A stretch of DNA of 64,000 nucleotides. Source: Symbiodinium natans. Its lineage: Eukaryota > Sar > Dinophyceae > Suessiales > Symbiodiniaceae. The stretch is from positions 137,501 through 201,500 of the forward strand of contig CAJNDS010002531.1 in the NCBI GenBank assembly GCA_905221605.1. Reading direction: 5' to 3'. Below are positions 33,560-43,343 of this stretch, piece by piece. Within the stretch, counting starts at the first letter, position 1, and every line of letters starts with the position of its first letter. The position numbers and the translations under genes were made by a program. Below the pieces are notes generated by a model. It was not told the DNA's origin. It searched no databases and worked only from the letters and a program-made list of their open reading frames with translations.

Positions 33560-34900
33560 GTTTAGGGTTGAGGGTTTGGGGTTTAGGGTTTAGGGTTTAG
33601 GTTTTAGGGTTGAGGGTTTAGGTTTTAGGTTTTAGGGTTTAGGGTTTAGGGATATTTGTTGTCCAGTCGCTCAGTTCCAACATGTGCTTTAAGAGGTGAG
33701 CCTAAACACTTGACCAACTAACCCTAAACCCTAGACCCTAGACCCTAAACCCTAAACCCTAAACCCTAAAGCCTAAACCCTAAATCCAACCCAACACCTT
33801 CCAAACATCCCTTTCGCCCAGAAAATGGAGAGCCGGAAGACCTGAAATTCGTCAACGCGGGCCTCCTTCAGCACTAAACCTAGGACCCGGAGTAGGGTTT
33901 AGGGTTTGGGGTTTGGGGTTTGGGGTTTAAGGTTCCTTTCGTTAGGGTTGGGGTTCCCTTATCATCCCCTTAAAACCAAAAAGGGCACCCTTCTCATTCC
34001 TAGGTTCCTCCCGGGTCTGGAAACCCTCAACCCTCAGCCTCGTGAACCCAAGAGCACATAGTGTTTCGACGTCCCACGCCCGGTGCAATAAGGGTGTCAG
34101 GGTTTAAGGGTCTAAGGGTTTAGGGGTTTAAGGGTTTCAGGGTTTAAGGGTTTAGGGGTTTAAGGGTTTAAGGGTTTAGGCTCGGATTCCTGGACCTTCC
34201 TTAGCGCAGGCCTCCTACCGCCCTTCCTGGTGCTGCAGCTCACGGCGAGCAGCGACTCCTCTTGGCCGCTGGGCAGGGAAGCCTTGGGATTGTGTGTACT
34301 TTAGGGTTTAGGGTTTAGGGTGACCCTTAAGGTTGTACCCTTGGGTTTTGGGGACTTTTACTAAAGATCTGAAGGTAGTATAAGGGCCAAACTAGGAGTA
34401 TATTCGGGGAATCCCTGGATTCCAGGTTCCTACGTAAGAACCTATGTCTCCGTATATCTGCGCATATACATATATGAACATACAGCAACGTACATATAAA
34501 CAGTCAGGCATGCAAACAAAAACATACATCCACATACGTCCACACACATATAAATGCATGTATTGATGTATTGTATGTAGATTTGCACGGGGCAGAGGGC
34601 TCAGGCCATACTTCACGTGGCTTTACGGTTAGGGTCCAGGGACCATGAGCGTGCTATTGAGGACCTCAATCCTGAATCCTGAAGCCCTACACCCTAAACC
34701 CTAAACCTTCCCTTTTACCTCCTAAAGAAACCTAGAGCCCACCCTAAACCCTAAACCCTAAACCCTAAACCCTAAACCCTAAACCCTAAACCCTAAACCC
34801 TAAACCCTAAACCCTAAACCCTAAACCCTAAACCCTAAACCCTAACCCTTAAACCCTAAACCCTAAACCCTGAACCCCTACACCTCGTCTCCGCTTTCAG

Positions 34901-34977
34901 GGAGCTGCTGGCCCTGCTCCTGGCCGCCGGCTACTGCCAGTTCAAGGCTCCCCGACTTACGCTTCGCGCGCTGAAGG
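34901..34977 (+). CDS. Candidate exon, unknown (leucine-rich helix)
   Basis: Clear pyrimidine-rich acceptor CTCCGCTTTCAG|G; ELLALLLAAGYCQFKAPRLT, LRALK; donor G|GTTTAG. Flanked by CCCTAAA and TTTAGGG arrays. Several downstream continuations at about 35120-35260 are open, and I cannot pick one. Confidence 0.4.
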
Positions 34978-35234
34978 GTTTAGGGTTTAGGGTTTAGGGT
35001 TTAGGGTTTAGGGTTTAGGGTTTAGGGTTTAGGGTCGAGTAAGTGACCCCTGAGCTTCGTGGGCACTTTATGGGGGTTTGGGGGGGGGGGGGGGGGGGGG
35101 TGGTTGGCATAGCTCCTTAGAATCGGAAGCTGGGCAGGAGGAGAAGCGTTGTGGCCTTGCGGCCCCAGCACAGAAAAGGTGTCCTGGGCGGCTTCGAAGC
35201 CTTCTCTTTCCGCACCAAGCCTGCCAGAGCCCAA

Positions 35235-35360
35235 AAATCAACGCCACTAATCTAGGGGCCTTAAGAATTTGAATAGGGGTTTTAAGGGTTATTATAGTAT
35301 AAATCATACTACTATAACCGCCAAACCCCTATTCTAATTCTTAAAGGACCATGAGGGATT
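35235..35360. mobile_element. Near-perfect palindrome
   Basis: GGCCTTAAGAATTTGAATAG ... CTATTCTAATTCTTAAAGGA with the centre TATAGTATAAATCATACTAC. No coding capacity; MITE-like. Confidence 0.6.
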
Positions 35361-35623
35361 ACTGTTAGGGTTTTTCCGACCCAAAGGTACGCTGGGCCGC
35401 TGTAAGCTCTAGAACCTTAGAGCTGCGCGGCGGCGCCACCTCCTTGAGAAGTCCGTAAGCCCCTAAAACGGGCCTGTGACTCCGAGCCTATACAACGTAA
35501 CCCTAAACCCTAAACCCTAAACCCTAAACCCTAAACCCTAAACCCTAAACCCTAAACCCTAAACCCTAAACCCTAAACCTAAACCCTAAACCCTAAACCC
35601 TAAACCGCACCCCTTTCCCGAAG

Positions 35624-36206
35624 GGGATCAAGCTCGGCCCCGAGGTGTCGCAGCTCTCCGACCATTCCCTGGGCACGTTGCTCGGGGATTTGGCCGCTCG
35701 AAGACTTTACTTCCAAGGTTCAGAGTTTAGGGTTTAGGGTTTAGGGTTTAGGGTTTAGGGTTTAGGGCAGGCTGGGGTTGAGGGGTTGAGGGTTTATGTG
35801 TTAGGGGGTTTAGGGCTTAGGGTCCGGGCTTAGGGATTCTAAAGACTTCAATGTCGAGGAGCGGTGTTGACAGTTGTGTGGGTGAGTGTAGGAGGTATCT
35901 TCCGAACGGAAGTATGATGGGGGTTTGGTTGTGTGATTGTTAATAGTGGATTTGGTAGTTGCGTATTCATAGGGCTCAGGAAGCCCTCAAACCTTGCACA
36001 CCTTGAGCCCTGGAATGCTGCAACGGTTCCCAAGCCCCAAGTCCTAAACCCTAAGCCCTAAGCCCTAAACCCTAAACCCTAAACCAAGGCCACAGACGAT
36101 ACCTCTGGCCTCAGCTGGCACGACGCGCGCCAGACCGTGGCGGCGCCGCCCGCTCCCGGCCACCCGGTGGCCAGAAAGTTTGGGTTTAGGGTTTAGGGTT
36201 TAGGGT

Positions 36207-36273
<67 letters not shown>

Positions 36274-36592
36274 GGTTTAGGGTTTAGGGTTTAGGGTTTG
36301 GGGTGTAGGGTTTAGGGTTTAGGGTTTATAGGGTTTAAGTTTAGGGTTTTCTTGGGCTTTGGGGGCATTAGGCCCTTAGGCCTTCTTGGGAACAGGGGGT
36401 CCGGGTTTGAGGATGCTGGGGTGCTACGGGCAACCAACCTTGTTCAGCCGGCTGCGCGCACATCCCCAAAACTTCTCGCAGGAAGAAGGCTGTTGGGGTC
36501 CACTGCCTGCGTGCGCGCTTTGTGGATTGAAAGCAGTCTGGCTTCTCGTGGTTGCAAAGGCTCGCGAAGTTGTTGCCAGTCTGCGAGTATAA
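35624..36592 (+). CDS. Three-exon chain, unknown protein
   Basis: 35624-35717 (CCCGAAG|G; GIKLGPEVSQLSDHSLGTLL, GDLAARRLYFQ, donor GTTCAG), about 36096-36183 (DTSGLSWHDARQTVAAPPAP, GHPVARKF, donor G|GTTTAG) and 36448-36592 (RLRAHPQNFSQEEGCWGPLP, then a hydrophobic stretch LKAVWLLVVAKAREVVASLR, TAA) join in phase. Only the first acceptor is AG|G. Confidence 0.35.
36205..36275 (+). repeat. GGGTTGA variant array
   Basis: Ten units of TTGAGGG within a TTTAGGG array. Confidence 0.9.
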
Positions 36593-36779
36593 CCTTGATC
36601 TCCCAAAAACAGGGTTCCGAGAATACGGCCCCAAACTACTGACCATAATCCTTATCATCCCCAAAAAGGGTACCCCCATTCGGAACCCCCATTGGGCCCC
36701 CAATCCAATCCGAAACCCTAAACTTAAACCCTAAACCCGAACCTAAACCCTAAACCCTAAACCCTTGCACTTCAGCAGG

Positions 36780-36884
36780 TTCGCAGCTCCATGCCAAACT
36801 CTGCGACAGTGGGAAAGAGGGTCGTGCTCTGGGCCTCTAGCGGCCTCTGCGTGGAGAGCCCCAGGGCTTGGGCGACTGTTAACC
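36780..36884 (+). CDS. Possible exon
   Basis: AG|G; VRSSMPNSATVGKRVVLWAS, SGLCVESPRAWATV. CCCTAAA arrays lie on both sides, so the polarity rule is only half met. Confidence 0.22.
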
Positions 36885-38459
36885 CTAAACCCTAAACCCT
36901 AAACCCTAAACCCTAAACCCTAAACCCTACTTGTAAGCTCTCAACACCGAAGCCCGAAACACAGTCCTGCCTGCGTCATGAACGCTTGGCTTTCCAGGGC
37001 CCCTGGAGCCCGCAGACTTGATTTAGGGTTTAGGGTTTAGGGTTTAGGGTTCAGGGTTCAGGGTTTAGGATTCAGGGTTCAGGGTTTAGGGTTCAGGGTT
37101 CAGGGTTCAGGGTGCAGGGTTTAGGGTTTAGGGTCAGCTTTGGGGGATAACTGTGAGGGTGGAGTGTGGCTGTGGATGTTTTTTTGTGGCCAGCCCTTCG
37201 CGTGTGTGTCGTAAGTCTTTAGATGAAGTGCCCGCATCATCGCAAGGTTGTCAGCCTGAAGTTCGACATCTCTTGTCTCAAGCCCCCGGCCCCCCCCACC
37301 CCTAAACCCTAAACCCTAAACCCTAAACCCCAAACCCCAAACCCTAAACCCCAAACCCCAAACCCCAAACCCCAAACCCCAGACCCTAAACCCTAAACCC
37401 TAAACCCTAAACCCTAAACCCTAAACCCTAAACCCTAAACCCTAAAAAGCAAAGCCGCAACAATAGCTGCTCAAGACACAAGAAGCCGGGCAGCTGCTGA
37501 GACTCGCGGCCTGTCCCCATCCTTCTTTCGGGTTCAGGGTTTAGGGTTTAGGGTTTAGGGTTTAGGGTTTAGGGTTTAGGGTCTAGGGTTTAGGGTTTAG
37601 GGTTTAGGGTTTAGGGTTTAGGGTTTAGGGTTTAGGGTTTAGGGTTTAGGGTTTAGGGTTTAGGGTTTAGGGTTCAGGAAGCACTGTTGTTGGTGAGTGT
37701 GTTTAGGGCCCCTTTTACATATTGCAATAGAAGGCCTACTTCGCATGCGGCCATCAGGAGTGGTCTCAGGTTTGGTTTCGGCAGGGTCCATTAGGCCTGA
37801 GACCTAAACCCTATAAGCCCATAATCCCCTAAACCCCAGAACCCCAAACCCTCTCAACCCCTCAACCCCTCAACCCCTCAACCCCTCAACCCTAAACCCT
37901 AAACCCTAAACCCTAAACCCTAGGCAGCCTATGGTCTACAGGGGCTCAGGGGGATTTGGGCTTTGTGTTGATGGTTCTTCGAGGATTCGTGCTTAGGCGG
38001 GAGGGGTTTAGGGTTTAGGGTTTAGGGTTTAGGGTTTAGGGTTTAGGGTTTAGGGTTGCAGGAATTAGGTACCGGACATCCCCTCCTACAACATCCCTGA
38101 CTACGACCTTACGGCGTTCTGTGGGGTCTCATTCCCTACGAAGAAACCCCAAGCACTAAACAACCCTAAACACTAAACAGCCCTAAGCCCTAAAGACCCC
38201 AAATACAGTTTTCACGACGATTCATTTTAGGGTAAGGGAGGGGGGTTCAAGGGGGGTATATAACCCAAGGTTCCCTAGTACTCCCTGCTACTCCCTAAGG
38301 CTCCGTATAAGCTTCCCTAAACTTCCCCAGGTACCTACCCTGATGAACCCTGATCCCGAATCCCTAAACCCTAAGCCCTAAGCCCTAAACCCTAAACCCT
38401 AAACCCTAAACCCTAAACCCTAAACCCTAAACCCTAAACCCACCCCCCGTCCCTTCCAG

Positions 38460-38552
38460 AAACCCTATAAAGCTCAGGTCGCCATGGCCTATGCCAACCC
38501 AGGGGCGCCTTTGTCGCCTCGATCCAGCAACGACGGGCCACCTGTCTGGTAA
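38460..38552 (+). CDS. Possible terminal exon
   Basis: Strong pyrimidine tract CCGTCCCTTCCAG|A; KPYKAQVAMAYANPGAPLSP, RSSNDGPPVW, TAA. A family D element follows at 38565-38850 and carries arrays. Confidence 0.35.
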   Translation, partial: KPYKAQVAMAYANPGAPLSPRSSNDGPPVW

Positions 38553-39650
38553 CCTGGGACCCAGGGTAGGCCCTTGGTCCTTTTGTTTTTTTTAGGGTTT
38601 AGGGTTTAGGGTTTAGGGTTTAGGGTTTAGGGTTTAGGGTTTTCGTGCTGTGATCGGGCTTCAGCTCCCCGAGTCAAAAAAAAAAAGGGTTTAGGGTTTA
38701 GGATTAGGGTTTAGGGTTTAGGGTTTAGGGGGGCTTAGGGTTTAGGGCTACTAGGACCCAGAGTAGCCTTTGTTTTTGGGTTTAGGTTCCCTTATACGCC
38801 CCTCTAGACCAAAAAAGGGTACCCTTTTCATTCCTAGGTTACTCCCGGGTCTGGTAGCTGTCGGTCTCAAAGGAGGGCAGGGCGTTTCCAGCATGTTGAG
38901 TGACCTGAGACCCTAAGCACCCCAACAGAAACCCTAATCCCTAACCCTAAACCCTAAACCCTAAACCCCTAAACTCCTAAACTCCTAAACCCAAAACCAA
39001 AACCGAAACACCTGAGCCGCGAAATCCTCAGCTTAGGGTTCAGGACCCTAAGCCCGAACACCAAAACCCCTAAACCCTAAACTCAAGACCTTCATACCCT
39101 AATTGGGATCTATGGGGCGTATGTTCATGACAGAAGTTGGGGTTCAGCAGTGGCTTAGGGGGGTGCAGAGGTTCAGGTGCTAGAGGGTTCAGAGATTATC
39201 GGCTAGGGTTTGCTCAAGGAGCTTGAATTGAGCGAGAGTATAATCTCCATGGCCTCAAGCTATAAGTTTCTTGGGCGCCGTCGTGGTCGGAACACCATCG
39301 CGTCAAGCAACAAGCCATCCTTTTTCAAACCCTTAACCCTATACCCTGTTCTCTAGACCCAACACCCGAAAGTGCAAAGCCGTCTCTCTACAGTTGCCCC
39401 GTGGAGCCTGGCTAGACGGGTGGCAAAAAAAGCCGAAAGGCCCTTACATTCCCTTGTAGGGTTCTTGAGGGAGGGGTGTTCAAGGGGGGCATACAACCCA
39501 AGGTTCCCTAATGCTCCCTACTACTCCCTAAGGCTCCCTATAAGCTTCCCGACGGTTCCCGAGGCACCGAACCCCCTTGAAACCCCCCTTCCTTAAGAAT
39601 CCTAACCCTTAACCCTAAACCCCTTACAAATTCTGAAACGGAATCCCCAG

Positions 39651-39730
39651 AGGCAACCCCCAGCTTCCATGCTACGTGTGGCCAGGTCAGACACTGACGA
39701 CGATGAGGCGCCCACAATAAGAAAACATGG
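39651..39730 (+). CDS. Candidate exon, unknown
   Basis: RQPPASMLRVARSDTDDDEA, PTIRKH, donor G|GTTTAG. Acidic patch. Acceptor AG|A, or AG|G two bases later. Confidence 0.27.
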
Positions 39731-40272
39731 GTTTAGGGTTCAGGGTTCAGGGTTTAGGGTTTGGTGTTCAGGGTTTAGGGTTTACGGTTTATCTGTAGCA
39801 ATAATGTGAAATTCGAGTCGTAGCAATAGGGACAATTGATGTAAATCATGGTCATCATGGTAATGTTCGTAGTAATTGGAGTCTTGGGCAGGTATTGGCG
39901 AAGTAGCAGGAACTGCATGTCAAAGTTGCGCCTGCGGGTGAAGGCTTAGTGTCGAGCAAGTTGTCGCTCACAAACAGCGAGAACAACAACCCGCGCACTG
40001 TATGATCCCAGCTTAAGCTTTATGAAGCAAAACGACCTCTTGCAATAACAGTCCTCCAAGGATACCGAAACCCGCTTCCGAATGAAAGCAAGACAGGGCC
40101 CTACCTAGTAAGTAGAATTCTCTTTTTCGGGCACTCGACATCACTTTTAGGGTTTAGGGTTTTGAGTTTCGCATTAGGGTTGGCAATCATGTAGGCGCCT
40201 GTTTATTCCACGTACTGGTGCCATTGTTTGCGGCTCTCAGACTGCACTGCCCTTCCGCCGGATGTATGTAAC

Positions 40273-40369
40273 TTGGGGTGTTCCCCCTTATACTAACAGC
40301 TCTTTCGATGATAGTAGGGAGTGCTGCAATCCCCATTAAGGACTGTTAGCATAAGGGGGAACATCCCAA
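40273..40369. mobile_element. Family B palindromic element
   Basis: TTGGGGTGTTCCCCCTTATA at the left and TAAGGGGGAACATCCCAA at the right. A family C element follows immediately (40385-40625) and contains C-, T- and G-tracts. Confidence 0.85.
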
Positions 40370-40817
40370 TATATAACCCTAAGTCTACTATTTGCTTAAG
40401 AACCACCCCCCCCCCCCCCCCCCACAAAAGAAAGCACAAGAATCCTCATATTACTCTGATAGAGAAGAATCTGCTTTTTTGGGTTGGGGGGGGGGGGGGC
40501 TATTCACCCTTATAGTGCCCTGGTAAGGAGACTATTTGTTGTTCTTTGTTGTTTTTTTTTTTTTTTTTTTTTTTTTTTGGGGGGGGGGGGGGGGTGGGGA
40601 AGCGGGTTCTTAAGCAACTAAGTAGAGATTCAACCTGTGCTGTTCGAAGGCTTATTGGGGACTCGGGTTTTTGGGCTCAGGGCGCTAGGGTTTCAGGGTC
40701 TAGGGTTTACCGGCTTAGGGTTTAGGGTTGAGGATTTAGGGTTTACCGGTTTAGGGTTCAGGGTTCAGGGTTTAGGGTTTAGGGTTCAGGGGGGGCTTGT
40801 TTTGTCTGTGCCGCCAG

Positions 40818-40886
40818 GCGATGATCCAAGTTCAGCGTGCGGAGCTGGTTCGAGGGCACAGGCGAGGGTGTGTTGGAGTTCAATGA
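40818..40886 (+). CDS. Possible terminal exon
   Basis: GCCGCCAG|G; AMIQVQRAELVRGHRRGCVG, VQ, TGA. Confidence 0.25.
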   Translation, partial: AMIQVQRAELVRGHRRGCVGVQ

Positions 40887-41167
40887 AAACGTACAATTTT
40901 TGCTGGCTACCTGCTAAACCCTAAACCCTAAACCCAAAGACGTCAGTACAAAGTCTCCTTTGTTCAAGCAAGGTTCGGGAGCCCGTACACACTCCCACAC
41001 ATGGGGATGTTCGCCCTTACGCTAGCAGTCACTAAAGGGGATTAGAGTACCCGGTATTCTAATCCCTACTAAGGACTGTTAGTTTAAGGCCCAAATCCCT
41101 AAACCCTGAACCCTTAACCCTAAACCAATCCAACTCCGACGACCCTTGCATTTGCCTTCGCAAAAAG

Positions 41168-41224
41168 GCCGGTTGTGGTCTCCGAAGTGCCCGTCTATGC
41201 TGCTAGACCGCACAGATGTTTCGG
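41168..41224 (+). CDS. Candidate exon
   Basis: AAAAAG|G; PVVVSEVPVYAARPHRCF, donor G|GTTTAG. Confidence 0.28.
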
Positions 41225-41473
41225 GTTTAGGGTTTAGGGGTTAGGGCACAGGGGTACAAGGTACTAGTTATAGTTAAGGGACTTAGAACCGAAGTTCGGA
41301 CCCTTCTAACCCAGTCTATGGCCCTTAGAACATTTTTTTTTGCTAGGGGGCCCCTCCTTGTAGTTCTTCAACTGACATGGTGTTGTTTTGGTGTGGTCTT
41401 GCTTTGTGTTTTTGTCTTTTGCCGAAGGCTGGCTCCAATCCACACCCAGAATTCCAAACCCTAAACACGACAG

Positions 41474-41573
41474 TTGGGACGTTCCCCCTTATACTAGCAG
41501 TCCTAACTATGGATTATAGTACCCCCTATTATTCTCCCTATTTAAGGACTGTTAGTAGAAGGGGAATGCTCTC
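41474..41573. mobile_element. Family B palindromic element
   Basis: TTGGGACGTTCCCCCTTATA at the left, AAGGACTGTTAGTAGAAGGG at the right; the terminal repeat is partly lost. Confidence 0.75.
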
Positions 41574-41707
41574 CCTAAACCCTAAACCCGAAACCCTAAA
41601 CCCTAAAGGCTTTGAGTCGGTCCAAGCCCAAAAAGCCCCTCAACATGGGTCGGAAGAATTACCAGTAGTACTCCCTTAGTGGTCCCGAGATCACTATACT
41701 ATAATCA

Positions 41708-41805
41708 ACCCCCCCCCCCCCCCCCTCCCCTCCCCCCCCCCCCCCCTCCCCTCCCCCCCCCCTCCCCTCCCCCCCCCCCCCTCCCCTCCCCCCCCGCCCC
41801 GTCCT
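41708..41805. repeat. CCCCTCCCC tract
   Basis: C-tracts interrupted by single T in a regular way. The G-strand could form quadruplexes. Proline- and glycine-rich ORFs here are artefacts. Confidence 0.9.
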
Positions 41806-42064
41806 CCCCCCCCTCCGTGCCTTGGACGCTTAACGTCTATTCTGCGCGTGCTCTTTGTTTTCTTGGAGTTTTTCCCGAAAACCAATTCTGAAATTGGGTT
41901 CTCGTTTGGCGCTTTAATGCGGAAGGCGTTCTATCGGATCGCTTCTTGGAGGGTCGGACGGAATGAATTTTGACGGCAGGCCGCGGAGCGCGGAGACGAC
42001 ACGGTCAAGGGAGGGGGTTCGGAACACCTTGCTGGAGAGGGGCGTGGTGTGGGCCCACGCCCTC

Positions 42065-42275
42065 AGCGCTCCCGCGCCCTCCGCGCCCTCCGCACCCTCC
42101 CCGCCCTCCGCACCCTCCGCACCCTCCGCACCCTCCGCGCCCTCCGCGCCCTCCGCGCCCTCCGCGCCCTCCGCGCCCTCCGCGCCCTCCGCGCCCTCCG
42201 CGCCCTCCGCACCCTCCGCGCCCTCCGCGCCCTCCGCGCCCTCCGCGCCCTCCGCGCCCTCCGCGCCCCCGCCCG
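42065..42275. repeat. 9-bp minisatellite CGCCCTCCG
   Basis: About 23 units, some as CACCCTCCG. All three frames of both strands are open (Pro-Ser-Ala, Glu-Gly-Ala and so on) because the unit length is a multiple of three. The flanks carry copies of GCGTCTATTCTGCGGGTG at 42307-42350 and a related one at 41831-41850. Confidence 0.95.
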
Positions 42276-42415
42276 GGACACAGTGTGCTGATGCTAAGGG
42301 TGCATTGCGTCTATTCTGCGGGTGCGTTGCGTCTATTCTGCGGGTGTTTCCTTTGTAAAGTATTTGTTTACAAGGCACGCACGTGCAGCATAGCCTTTAA
42401 GTGTCCATCTTACCC

Positions 42416-42465
<50 letters not shown>

Positions 42466-42472
42466 ACCCCGC

Positions 42473-42558
<86 letters not shown>

Positions 42559-42565
42559 CCCCCCC

Positions 42566-42624
<59 letters not shown>

Positions 42625-42632
42625 CCCCCCCA
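42416..42632. repeat. Poly-C tract, about 215 bases
   Basis: Nearly pure C with a handful of A, G and T interruptions. The true length is doubtful in any assembly. The proline ORFs over it are not genes. Confidence 0.95.
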
Positions 42633-42758
42633 AAGCCCGATTCTAATTATTAGGGCACCCTAAACACTAAGCCCTAAAATCCTAGAACCCTAAACCCTGG
42701 AACCCTGAAACCCTAGACCCCTAAACCCTAAACCCTAAACCCTAAACCGACTTGCAAG

Positions 42759-42817
42759 GGGCATAGGGGCAGCTTCGGAAAACCCTTCAAGGCCTGTAGG
42801 CTCCAATCCATCCGGGA
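42759..42817 (+). CDS. Candidate exon upstream of the CCR4-like gene
   Basis: TTGCAAG|G; GHRGSFGKPFKACRLQSIR; ends at a GT in GAGTTTAGG. Correct position between arrays. It could be an N-terminal exon of the next gene, but nothing proves it. Confidence 0.3.
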
Positions 42818-43257
42818 GTTTAGGGGTCAGAAAATGTTTAGGGTTTAGGGTTTAGGGTTTAGGGTTTAGGGTTTAGGGTTTAGGGTTTAGGGTTTAGGGT
42901 TTAGGGTTTAGGGGGGATTAAGAGCTGCTTTGCCATAGTGGGATGGTTGCAGAGGTGTTTTGCGCGCCTAGCCGCAGTGTGCAGTCGGACCCGTTGAAGT
43001 CTGAGGGTAGGGTGGAACATGGGGCAGGGTCTGGGGCCTAGTTTTAGGGTTTAGGGTTTAGGGTTTAGGGCTAGGGTTTAGGGTTGAGGGCTAGGGTCAG
43101 AGTACCCCGAAGAGCCAGCTGACAGGGCAAGATGAGAGCCGAAGCCCTAAACCCTAAACCCCAAACCCTAAACCCTAAACCCTAAACCCTAAACCCTAGA
43201 CCCTAAACCCTAAACCCTAAACTCCAAACAACCCCTAAGCTGCAAAATCTATTTCAG

Positions 43258-43343
43258 GCTGATAAAGACTAAGGTGGCGCTGGAAGATCGGGACGGGCGT
43301 CGCTTCGAGGACAAGGGCACCTGCAAGCATGCGACATGGTCGG
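43258..43343 (+). CDS. CCR4: CCR4-like exon A
   Basis: TATTTCAG|G; LIKTKVALEDRDGRRFEDKG, TCKHATWS; donor G|GTGTAA. Leaves one base, completed by exon B. Confidence 0.6.

Noticed and set aside
41914-42378. 154-codon minus ORF with Glu-Gly-Ala repeats (and plus ORFs with Pro-Ser-Ala)
   Set aside because: A 9-bp repeat keeps every frame open; both strands are equally open and the flanks show no recognisable domain.
42401-42653. Poly-proline / poly-glycine ORFs
   Set aside because: They are translations of homopolymer C/G tracts with no other coding signal.
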